A DNA stretch of 64,000 nucleotides from Girardinichthys multiradiatus (lineage: Eukaryota; Chordata; Actinopteri; Cyprinodontiformes; Goodeidae), in NCBI RefSeq assembly GCF_021462225.1, contig NC_061805.1, forward strand, positions 50,631,860 through 50,695,859, written 5' to 3'. Numbering within the stretch: position 1 is the first letter of the stretch; every line of letters starts with the position of its first letter. A program made the position numbers and the translations under genes. The notes beneath the pieces were generated by a model, which searched no databases, was not told where the DNA came from, and saw only the letters and a list, made by a program, of their open reading frames with translations. Positions 12,579-23,200 of this stretch are shown here, piece by piece.

Positions 12579-14188
12579 CAGGTCCTTCTCAAAATATTAG
12601 CATATTGTGATAAAGTTCATTATTTTCCATAATGTCATGATGAAAATTTAACATTCATATATTTTAGATTCATTGCACACTAACTGAAATATTTCAGGTC
12701 TTTTATTGTCTTAATACGGATGATTTTGGCATACAGCTCATGAAAACCCAAAATTCCTATCTCACAAAATTAGCATATTTCATCCGACCAATAAAAGAAA
12801 AGTGTTTTTAATACAAAAAACGTCAACCTTCAAATAATCATGTACAGTTATGCACTCAATACTTGGTCGGGAATCCTTTTGCAGAAATGACTGCTTCAAT
12901 GCGGCGTGGCATGGAGGCAATCAGCCTGTGGCACTGCTGAGGTATTATGGAGGCCCAGGATGCTTCGATAGCGGCCTTTAGCTCATCCAGAGTGTTGGGT
13001 CTTGAGTCTCTCAACGTTCTCTTCACAATATCCCACAGATTCTCTATGGGGTTCAGGTCAGGAGAGTTGGCAGGCCAATTGAGCACAGTGATACCATGGT
13101 CAGTAAACCATTTACCAGTGGTTTTGGCACTGTGAGCAGGTGCCAGGTCGTGCTGAAAAATGAAATCTTCATCTCCATAAAGCTTTTCAGCAGATGGAAG
13201 CATGAAGTGCTCCAAAATCTCCTGATAGCTAGCTGCATTGACCCTGCCCTTGATAAAACACAGTGGACCAACACCAGCAGCTGACACGGCACCCCAGACC
13301 ATCACTGACTGTGGGTACTTGACACTGGACTTCTGGCATTTTGGCATTTCCTTCTCCCCAGTCTTCCTCCAGACTCTGGCACCTTGATTTCCGAATGACA
13401 TGCAGAATTTGCTTTCATCCGAAAAAAGTACTTTGGACCACTGAGCAACAGTCCAGTGCTGCTTCTCTGTAGCCCAGGTCAGGCGCTTCTGCCGCTGTTT
13501 CTGGTTCAAAAGTGGCTTGACCTGGGGAATGCGGCACCTGTAGCCCATTTCCTGCACACGCCGGTGCACGGTGGCTCTGGATGTTTCTACTCCAGACTCA
13601 GTCCACTGCTTCCGCAGGTCCCCCAAGGTCTGGAATCGGCCCTTCTCCACAATCTTCCTCAAGGTCCGGTCACCTCTTCTCGTTGTGCAGCGTTTTCTGC
13701 CACACTTTTTCCTTCCCACAGACTTCCCACTGAGGTGCCTTGATACAGCACTCTGGGAACAGCCTATTCGTTCAGAAATGTCTTTCTGTGTCTTACCCTC
13801 TTGCTTGAGGGTGTCAATAGTGGCCTTCTGGACAGCAGTCAGGTCGGCAGTCTTACCCATGATTGGGGTTTTGAGTGATGAACCAGGCTGGGAGTTTTAA
13901 AGGCCTCAGGAATCTTTTGCAGGTGTTTAGAGTTAACTCGTTGATTCAGATGATTAGGTTCATAGCTCGTTTAGAGACCCTTTTAATGATATGCTAATTT
14001 TGTGAGATAGGAATTTTGGGTTTTCATGAGCTGTATGCCACAATCATCCGTATTAAGACAATAAAAGACCTGAAATATTTCAGTTAGTGTGCAATGAATC
14101 TAAAATATATGAATGTTAAATTTTCATCATGACATTATGGAAAATAATTAACTTTATCACAATATGCTAATATTTTGAGAAGGACCTG
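12579..14188 (-). mobile_element. Young Tc1 element, copy 1 (complete)
   Basis: A 1,610-bp Tc1-type transposon flanked by TA (12577-12578 and 14189-14190). Its inverted repeats are about 200 bp long and differ at only about two positions. Each repeat carries an ATTAGCATAT motif near its outer end and again at its inner end, an IR/DR layout like that in Sleeping Beauty-type elements where transposase binds twice per end. The single intact transposase frame and near-perfect repeats indicate a recent insertion. Confidence 0.96.
12856..13860 (-). CDS. Tc1 transposase (DD34E), full length
   Basis: A 334-residue transposase that cuts the element at its inverted repeats and inserts it at TA. The N-terminal third has two helix-turn-helix units (GCSQSAVSRHLSG near 33-45) and a GRKKCGRKR basic linker near 49-57. 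The catalytic triad is D148 (FSDES), D238 (QHDLAPAHS) and E273 (SPDLNPIENLW), with 34 residues between the last two. The frame ends in KGFPTKY, the normal family ending. No lesion is visible, so this copy could be active. It differs from copy 3 at six residues. Confidence 0.95.
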   Translation of the reverse strand: MGKTADLTAVQKATIDTLKQEGKTQKDISERIGCSQSAVSRHLSGKSVGRKKCGRKRCTTRRGDRTLRKIVEKGRFQTLGDLRKQWTESGVETSRATVHRRVQEMGYRCRIPQVKPLLNQKQRQKRLTWATEKQHWTVAQWSKVLFSDESKFCMSFGNQGARVWRKTGEKEMPKCQKSSVKYPQSVMVWGAVSAAGVGPLCFIKGRVNAASYQEILEHFMLPSAEKLYGDEDFIFQHDLAPAHSAKTTGKWFTDHGITVLNWPANSPDLNPIENLWDIVKRTLRDSRPNTLDELKAAIEASWASIIPQQCHRLIASMPRRIEAVISAKGFPTKY

Positions 14189-14389
14189 TATATTGGTGCT
14201 ATTCACAGAAGAAGTAAGAAACGTACATGCTAAGATCAGGTTAACATTACGCCCCTGATGCCATATATTACCTGGTACGTTTGGAACCAGTAAAGTTTGA
14301 ACTAGGTCTTGTATGAATGTGTGCACTGGTGTTGTGCATGACAAACTGGTCCAATTTCAGGCATGTCGGGATGCCCGGCTGATATTTGT

Positions 14390-14720
14390 CTTGCTGGTGT
14401 TGAAGATTTTTTGTCCCCTTTCCTCCTCTCCCTCCTTCTCGTCTTTTTTTTGTTTCCCTGCAGATTTAAATCGGCAGGAGGGCCCACGGTCCGTTCCTCC
14501 TCTGACAGCGCAGAAATAATTACAGTTACAGGCCCGCTTGCTGCTATATTAGCCCTCTTATCAGGCTGCTGAGGGGAGTAGTTGATCAACTGAGGTCACT
14601 GTATCCTGACCACAGCACAACAGCTACACGGTTATTTGGAGATATGAAAAATAAAAGCTGCAACAACACTCTTATCAGCCTCTGAGTGTTTTTTGTTTCA
14701 TTCTCTCGGCACCCTGCGTC
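14390..14720. promoter_or_regulatory. Candidate regulatory block with GATA-type motifs
   Basis: A non-repetitive patch following a pyrimidine-rich run. It has two CTTATCA motifs (14557-14563 and 14671-14677), AATAATTACAGTTAC and TTGATCAA. It resembles the block near 10.1 kb in texture. Regulatory function is inferred only from motif density. Confidence 0.3.
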
Positions 14721-15413
14721 CCATCTGGTGGCGTCTCCGGAGAAAACAGGACAAAGTTAACAAAAACCTGCAAACATGTGGTGATTAACTCATGAACTAA
14801 AATAATAGATGATTTCTCCACATGATTTTAAAGCTTCAAGCTGAGTAAGTGTCCTTTCAGCATACATGCAAGGATATTTATTTATTCTCCAACCCTGCCA
14901 GATAACGTGTGAGGTTGTGTAAATGCAGCCACATTATTCTAACAACACAGCAGCGCTGGAGAGAGCAGAGATAATAGATGCACCTACATTATCCTGAGGT
15001 GGTGGGGAAACTGAGAGGTGAGGAGGGTGAGCAGAAAAGATGTGCCTACATTATTATAACGCCAGATTGATAGTGACGGAGGTCAAGGCTGAGCAGGTGA
15101 AAATAAATACATATATATTATTCCAGACTCATGTGAGCGTGGGAGGTTAGGCTGAGCAAGAAAAACAGATGCACAGGCATTATTCTTTAGTCAAAGGGTA
15201 TTTTTAGGGCTGGAGGTGAAGCTGGAAAACTGTATGAACCATTACTCTCTGGTTAAAGTGATAGTGGGAGGTTAAGGATGCAGTTTTACCTACTCTGTTC
15301 TCAACCTGAGAGAAACTGGAAGGTTAGTGGGCTGTTGAATAAAAATCTTACAGTAAAGAATACTGTTAGTTAGAAACACAGCATTCAATTCAGTTTATTC
15401 AGACTTGATCCTA

Positions 15414-15414
<1 letters not shown>
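14721..15414. other. Intergenic stretch, no gene recognised
   Basis: Between about 14,930 and 15,310 four short segments repeat a loose pattern (ACATTATTCT or similar, followed 50-70 bp later by GGAGGT or GAGGTTA). No coding potential was recognised. Confidence 0.45.

Positions 15415-15452
<38 letters not shown>
15415..15452. repeat. (TA)19 microsatellite
   Basis: Thirty-eight bases of uninterrupted TA. A fragment of a common teleost repeat (ATTCAATTCAGTTTATT) precedes it at about 15386-15402. Confidence 0.97.
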
Positions 15453-15456
<4 letters not shown>

Positions 15457-16825
15457 ACAAAAGAAAATGAAGCAACCTATTGAAGCAAAATGTCGGTTCC
15501 TCCATTGTCTATATCTATATATCCTTGCAGGGTCCTTGAGGATGGGGCGGACTTTTATTTGGGCTTTCTTGCTAGTGAGCTGCGCTAACAACTGTCACCA
15601 TGCAGCGCTCAAAATCAAAATGTTAAACCAAATATTACTGTTAAATAGCTATTTGATTTTTTAGGTATCTATGCTTAATCATTTTCACAACAAAGTAATA
15701 ATTTTGCAAAATTCCCAGATAATAGTACCCAACCAATGCTAAATATCTGCTGCTGGTTAACTGTTTAGTTAAACATGGATGATGAAGAAAATTAACCAAC
15801 TAATCGGACAAAAATGTATTTAGTGAAATATTACACAGCAGTTTGATTTTCTATGTGTTTCTATTTATAAAGTTTTCATAAAAAATAGGCATGCTTCAGC
15901 ATGCCTTTTTCAGGTCATACCAGCTAGCTAATGCTAATGCTAAATATCTACTGCTAGCTAACTTATGCTAGCTAATGATCTGTAAAGGAAATCAGACAGA
16001 TTGAGCAAAAATGTGTTAAATGAAATATTACAGATAGAACTTAGTATTTTTTGCCTGTAAAAGTAATTCTATATACATTAGTAACACAGATTCAATAATA
16101 ATAATAATACAATAAAGGAACAAGGCAAATTCACTTCTCAAACAATCTCAAAATATGTGTAGAAGATGCTAGAAAAGTTAATATACAGTTTTTGATAAAT
16201 GTAGATACTATAGCAGTACAAAAAACTAGTCATTATAAGTCAATGATTAATTTAGCAATGAGCAAATACAAATAAACCTTATAGATTGAGAACTATTTTG
16301 AAAAAATTAGGCTTTTTAAGGTTATGACTTGGAAAGCAAAGGGTTCAGCTCTGGTCTGGAGTTTGTAGGCTGAAATGTACACACACACATGCAGCGGTAG
16401 TAAATATTCATCTGCAGCATCCTAATAAAGTCAAAAATGAATTGTTTGCCTTCTGCAGAAACCTTCAGCATGAATATGACAGCTAGTCGATGCAGCGACA
16501 GCCACAATGCAAACTACCACAGCGCCCACTTTCTGACAGCACTTTGTGCTCAGTCAGGATATGCAGAGCTGATGTGAGACCTCCTGACAGTCCATGGGAA
16601 CCCTTTAACAGTCCCAGTGTCAGGAACCAAAGATGAGAGCCATACCAAACCGGTGACAGAGAGGAAAAACGAGATCCAGCAAACCAAACTATTATTAAAT
16701 ATATGCAACCTGTCATCTCTATTATGACACATGTAGTGTATTAAATATAGAACTAATTAATTTTTATTACCAACTTTATTTCAGTTTTCCATTCAATAAA
16801 CACCTCACAACTTTATTTCTTAAAT
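15453..16825. other. Intergenic stretch, no gene recognised
   Basis: AT-rich DNA with GCTAGCTAATGCTA-type short repeats around 15920-15980. No gene or assignable transposon. Confidence 0.55.
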
Positions 16826-17012
16826 AGACATATTCAATAAATCAGAATATTATCGAAACATTCATTTATCTCAGAGACTCAGTTCATTAAGTGAATCATA
16901 GAATAATTACACAGAGAATGTTTTAAGCCTTTATTTCTGTTAATGATGATTTTCTGCTTTTAGGATTTGAATATTACATCAGACCAATTAAAAAACATTT
17001 AATACAGAAATG
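16826..17012 (+). repeat. Solo Tc1 terminal inverted repeat (relic)
   Basis: The sequence follows the terminal repeat pattern of a teleost Tc1 family: AATCAGAATATTATCGAAA near the start, then ATTACACAGAGA, and ending near GAATATTACATCAGACCAAT. The same pattern begins the relic at 58598. No transposase is attached, so this is a solo end or a decayed non-autonomous copy. Confidence 0.55.
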
Positions 17013-17689
17013 TGGGCTTAAAAGTAGATTTAATACTCGATTAAAGGTTATTTTTAGAAGACACTTTTTATCTGATATACAACACATATTCTAATGTTCT
17101 TGTATTTTTCATTGATCGATTTACCAAAGATTTATGTGTAGCGCACACAAACACATTAGATTTAACTTTTTATCTCATTGAGGTGTTTTTCCCCAGGTCT
17201 GTAAATCCTCCTTACAGGACTTTTAAATCTGGCCAAAACCAGTTCATTTGCCAAGCTGATGGTGTCCCAGTCTCTTCAAAATATGAAGGTTTTTATGACC
17301 TCGTCAAGCATTAGAGTGACAAAAGGTTTGCCTGTCAATATAAGTCAGAGTATCTTTTATAATAATAATCTTAATATAACTGGAATGTGAACCAGTGTTT
17401 TTATTCAACAGGATAATTATATGTTTAGAACAATGAATGAGTTTGTCTATTTCCTGTAAAATTGTGAAAGTTCCCAAATTTACATCCATATTTTGGACAT
17501 GTGCTCAATTTAACTTGGTAACTTCAACAGTTTTCCTCTTCATGTCCAACCCAGTTCCCAGTCCTAAGTGAGGATCCAGACAAGGTCCTGAATCCCATAG
17601 CAGAAAAAGCCGTCTGACCCAAAGTGTCTCTTCCTGATTCTGGTGCTGAAAGCTGACGGATCAACACTCAGCATAAACGCGTTATACCA

Positions 17690-17782
17690 GCCATCAGGTA
17701 CGGTGGTGGAGGGGTGATGATCTGGGCTGGTGTCACAACCACAGGACCAGCAGTCACTGAGTCGACCATAAAGCAATAAGGT
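17690..17782 (+). pseudogene. Tc1 transposase scrap
   Basis: A short open stretch reads RYGGGGVMIWAGVTTTGP, the conserved KHGGGS(V/M)MVWG segment of Tc1 transposases. Nothing usable remains on either side. Confidence 0.6.
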
Positions 17783-20241
17783 TGCTTCTTTATTCTCCAT
17801 TTCTAAATGTTTTGAGATTGAAACGGTTTAGTTTAAACCTTCTAAAAATATTGTTGAATGGATGAAATAAAGCGATGATTTAGTATTTAGATAATGGGAC
17901 ATAGTAGGTTCAACAAAAACCAATCAGAGATTAATTGGTAGAGTCAGTAAATATACCTCAGAACACAGTAACATTAAGGATGAGATACATTCTTTATTGT
18001 AATTAAAGTATTCAATCATCAGCTCAGCTGCACCACAGGAATGTCACATTAAAAGATTTCCAAACTTCATCATCTTTGAAAATATAAAACAAAATCAACT
18101 AAAACTTCCCCAGCCATTGTACATCAATGGTTGGCAAGAATGTAAAAGAAAAGATTAGAAAAAATTAAAACAAGTAGCACAGTGTTGAGATTTAGAGCTG
18201 GAAAAATGCTGAAGATTAAATTAAATAATGAAAAATCAAAAATACGTTTCTTTCCGGCTTAAAACCAATTAGAAATGAAAACACTTTCAGGAGTCGTTAA
18301 CAGATTCTGAACGTTTTATGCAATGTGCTTCAAAATGAATCAAAACTCAAAATCAAACAAAAACTCTGCAGGATTTGCTACAAAACATGTAAAATTGCAG
18401 CTTTCAGACAGACGGTCATAAAAAACTCAACGTTCTCAGGATGTGAAGCTGATTTAGGGACGGACAAACTTTCAGCTGATGAATTCCCACTTTCTTTTCA
18501 CACCTGAAGTGTTTACAGCCTGATTCCTTCCAGTGAACGGGGGAAAAAACAGCTTACAGCATCATTTTCTAATTTGATTATATGGAAAGCATAAAACCGG
18601 TTCAGTTTATTCTGCAAAAACAATGTCAACGATTATACAAAAAAATCCAGCATGACCGAAAGTACTGCTTTTTATCCCAATCCGACTTGTTTCTTCTCTT
18701 AATTTTTGCCTGCACATCTGTTGACTTCTGGGATGCAGAAAATAAAGTCACAGAATGCAAAGATGCTTATTTATTACACCGTGTGCTTACTTGCCATTCT
18801 GCACACGTATTAAGCCATTATTTGTAAAGGCATCAGATGCTTTAGTAATTTTTATATTAAATCTGCAGCAAACAGAACCAGATGAAGAGATTCTTCCAAA
18901 TCCGAACGTCTGAAACACGTTGCCTTCACTTTCGATCATACAGCAACTGAAACGCGGGCTCTTATTATGAAAGGCGTGACAGGAAGTAATGGGCATTGAA
19001 CAGTAAACAGGAAGTATAAGTTTAACGAGACAAATGACAGAAGACGCTGTCCTTTTTCCTCTGTGAAGGATTATTTTTGGGGCTTTCAGTGGAAAAAATG
19101 TTAAAAACACTCAATGTCCACCAGGTGAAATTATGCAGTGAAAAAGTGGAAGGAGAAGGTGGGTTCTGGATGTTACCGAGGGTCTTCCTGAGTAACAATG
19201 CTCACCGAAACAACAAAAAGTTAAAATTCATAATCAACCAATCAGAGAACATTTCAACACGGTTGCTGGGCAGGGAATGTTGCATTGAAGTTCAAGGATT
19301 GTGCAGCTCTCTGGAGATCTCCAGAAAATCCTGAATCAAACTTCCAATTTCCTCTGCTGACAAGGCTCATGGGTAATGTAGTATTTTGCTTTAAGTACGG
19401 AAGCTCCTTGTTGCCATAAAAGCGGAAAAACAGACTATGTATATTATTATTATTATTGAGTTGAATGTTGAACTTTTTAAGGATTGCAGATGTTTCCAAG
19501 TTCTAGTGTTGAACAAATAGTGCCATCTAGTGACACAAACACTGAACAACATTGTTTGTACTGGTGCCAAACTTTCTTTTCAACATATCTGTATTTTAAG
19601 ACACATCATTATTTTTTAGTGTTTCCAAGGTTGTCACGAGGAAATCTTACGTGGTTTTAACATCAACTTGAGATTTTATAATAATCTGAAATTTGTAAAC
19701 TAAATTGTACCACAAGAATATGAAAAATGTCAAACTACAGTTTATTTTCTGCTTTCAGTTCCACTTATTTTCTGTTTTTACTTTTTTAGGCAACAATGTG
19801 CTTCCATACTTCCAGAAACGTATTTCTTTACAGACACATTTTGCTTTTTCTTTGGGCACCTTAAAGATGATCCTTTTGTACAGTTGTCCAGGTCAAACGC
19901 CCCCTTGTGTCTGATGATGGAATAAATCAATGAAAAGCTTTGCATGTTGTGAGATTAAAGCTCTCTTCTGAGTTGCAAACTCACGCTGCATTCACTGTCT
20001 GACAGAATTTCCTATTTATTTCAAGTTTTACATGAATTTGTCTTTGTTTCCTGAATTATAATTTGATGTAAAATCAATCAGTTCAGCATTAAAACAAACC
20101 ACAAACTCTTTTTTATTTGCGAAAAGACACTTTGATTATCTGTCTCGCTCCTCATCTTTGCTTCCATGTCAAACAAGAGGAGGGAGAGGAGAGGTGCATC
20201 ATGGGTAGTGTAGTTTGTCCATCTGTCATGGTGAGTGGGCT
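17783..20241. other. Region downstream of snx2, probable 3' UTR in part
   Basis: No coding sequence is recognised. The part next to 20242 must include the snx2 3' untranslated region on the minus strand. Candidate AATAAA signals on that strand are at 20112-20117, 20015-20020 and several sites further left; the sequence alone does not show which is used. A (TTA)n run lies near 19440-19457. Confidence 0.45.
20112..20117 (-). promoter_or_regulatory. Candidate snx2 polyadenylation signal
   Basis: AATAAA on the minus strand 125 bases past the snx2 stop codon. It is the first canonical hexamer downstream of the stop; later ones exist, so its use is uncertain. Confidence 0.35.
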
Positions 20242-23200
20242 CTATGAGATGGCCTTGGCTTCGGGGAGGAAGGCTTCCCAGTATTTAATAAGCTGCAGGA
20301 GGTCAAGAAACAGAGGATTTTGTTGCTTTTTGTTGAAAATTTTTCCAGTTTAAAATTTGACACAAAAGAAACATTCATGTTCATGTGAACTAATGTTGAT
20401 TTTCATTAAAGTTTGTAGATTCCAGCATAGAAAATCTCATCATTCGAGCAAACGTAAATGCTGCTCTTGACTATTTAACAGATTTAGTGGCAATTTTCTT
20501 TTCATAAAAAAAATGCCAAAACTTAGCTAACTATTGAAAATTATTTAATTTACAGTTTTTTGATGATATATTGCAACAAAATTCAAAATCATCTTTTTTT
20601 GTCATTTTAACTGACTAACATCTGATGTTTTTAGCTCAGATTTAAAAGAAAAACTCAAATTAAAACTAAAATAATGAGAATGTTTTACCTGCTGTTGTGT
20701 TTGAACCAGCGACTCCAGGTACTTAACAATGATCATTTTAAAATCCTTTACTCTCTCTTTCTGTGGAAAAATATGAATGCATTTAAAATAAACAGCAGGA
20801 AACTTCTCTTGGTTTAAAAATGAACCCGCCTGCTTTCCGTCCGCTGTCTTACCTCGAACCTGCTCACTTCTTTGCGGATGGTTTTGGAGATCTGCTCGAA
20901 GTCTCTCTCACCCTGCTGGACCTTTCCCTCCAGCTAAAACACATAAAGCAGAAAATATTCATCGTTTTTTGCTTTTCATAAACACTACCTACCGCTGGTA
21001 GAGACGTGTTACCTTTTCTCACACTGAGAAATTGAGAAAAACTCAATCTTTGTTTGAGTAAATGTTTTTTTCAGAGGTGGAACAAAAATCCCACATTAAG
21101 AAATAGATTTTTATAAGAAATCATCACTGGTGCCACAATGAACTTAAAATGTTTCCGTTATATTAATGTAACTGTTAGGGGAACCAATGCTTGTGATTCG
21201 GTTAAAACAATATTTTTTCAACGTGGGATTTTTGTGACCAGTGAAGTGTAAATGCTAAGCTGTGACGACCTTAGAGGGAACATTAAAGAAACGTGTTGGA
21301 GGTCTTCTAACGCGTTTCATTCTGCTGCACCTGTTTCTCAAGGGATGTTACAAACTACAACGTACCATGATCTTTGTAAGTTAGTACAGACGTCTGTCTA
21401 AATTAACCTCCGGGATCTCTGTTTAAGTCTTGGTCAAACAGCAGGAAAACTAAACTCGGTTATTAACTGCAGGTAACATATTTACTACTCACAACCTCCC
21501 AACATAATCCCACTGTAAATAAGAAACTGAGCTTTCCCTTCAGGAACTCATGAAAATGAGAGTAGATGACATGTTTTAAATTCGGCTTCATTAAAAACAT
21601 AATTTGAAAATGTTTTATGTGATTTCCTAATGCCAAGTTTGTTTTGTACTTGGGGGGCGTGTACCAACATTTCGTCCAACGAAGAACTAAGAATGGTGGG
21701 CGGGGTTTGATGTGACTGCTGGAGGCGACCAATGAGAGCAGTTTGGGATTTAAGGAGGCGCCACCAACAGCTTTAACAGGAAACTGGAGACATTTTCCTG
21801 AAGAAATCAGCCGTTTTAGAGGGACTTCAAGGTTTTACTGTTAAAATATGAGGTCAGAAAGTTTTTACTGATTCTCAGCAGTTTTTCACCTTTGCTCACA
21901 TCTTCATTTATGTGACGGAGGATGGGTTGTCATGAAAACAGAACACAACTATAAGCAAAAAATAAATAAATGATGTTAAACTAAAATATGCTGAACGTGA
22001 ACTAAATGAGGGAAATGAAGGCATGAAGCAGGCATTCGGGAGGACAGCACAGACAGACAACAGGCGGGGCGGGTCCTACCTCCTCAATCTCCTGGTTGTG
22101 GGAAGGCATGGCAAAGAAAATGCAACAAAATTTAAGAGGCTGGAGAAAAAAAACTCAGAGCTTCCAAAAGCAAAGAGGAAGATCCAGAAGTATGAGCAAA
22201 CAGCGAGGAGGAACAAAACCACTGAGACGTTTTAGGAACAGGACTCGGATCAGGAATGAATTTCTGTGTTGTTTGCACACTCATAGAAACTGTTTATAAT
22301 GTTTGACTCCTTTATTGGAATTCAAGAACAATGATATTAAACTGAGTGTTTGGGAGGTCCGTGGAAAAGAAAAAGTCAATCTGCATTTATCTGTTTGTGT
22401 TTGCTCCTAAAGACCAGAAGCTTGGAAAATGTAAAACCTTCCTTCAGTCTGAAAGAACTAAAACTGTGCAGACACCCAAGCTAGCAGGGCACAGTGGGGT
22501 AAATGTATTGGAAAAGAAACTTTCATTTCTGACTGTAGTTTGTGTTTGGTGCCCACAGGGGGCAGTGTGGCTTAACAGTAAAGGAACCTTCATCACAGAA
22601 GTTTGAGGATGATGATGATGGTTAGCAACACAGCTGAAGTCCAACAGGAAACTAATTACTTCATTTATTTATTACTGTAACCTAAAAAGGAAAATCATTT
22701 TTACACAATTATTGTTACTTTTGCACATTTTATATAAAATGTACAAAAGTAACGAAAGAAAAACTTTTATAAAGGATGCGACCTTTTATTAAACTTGGGA
22801 TTTTATTTCTATTTCTGACTTTTAAACCCAAACTTTATAACAGAACTTACAACGCAGCAGAAATTGTTCCCAAGGAAAAAAACAAATAAATTATCATTAA
22901 CATATAAATACTGAGATTGATTTAGTTGAGTAATAGACGGCAGGAAGGAGCAGAAATGTAGGATGGCATAAAGATACATCTGACAGGTGAAGAGGATAAC
23001 GGTCATTAGGTTTTACGGTCTTTAATAAAACTCTGCTTCCTTCAGATCCTGATCACCAGATTTTCCTCCAGATTTCAGGACAGTTTGCGGCTCCAGTTTG
23101 GATCAGCAGCAGGTTTCCAGCTGCAGCAACGAGTAAAACTCTTATTTTAAACTCAGAAAAAGCCGCTGTGTGTTTTCTGTTGTCAAAGCGTGAACCAAAA

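Noticed and set aside
21640..21790. A GC box and CCAAT box (GGTGGGCGGGG, ACCAATGAGAG) suggesting a promoter inside snx2 intron 12
   Set aside because: Two common motifs only, with no exon, start codon context or transcript support downstream.
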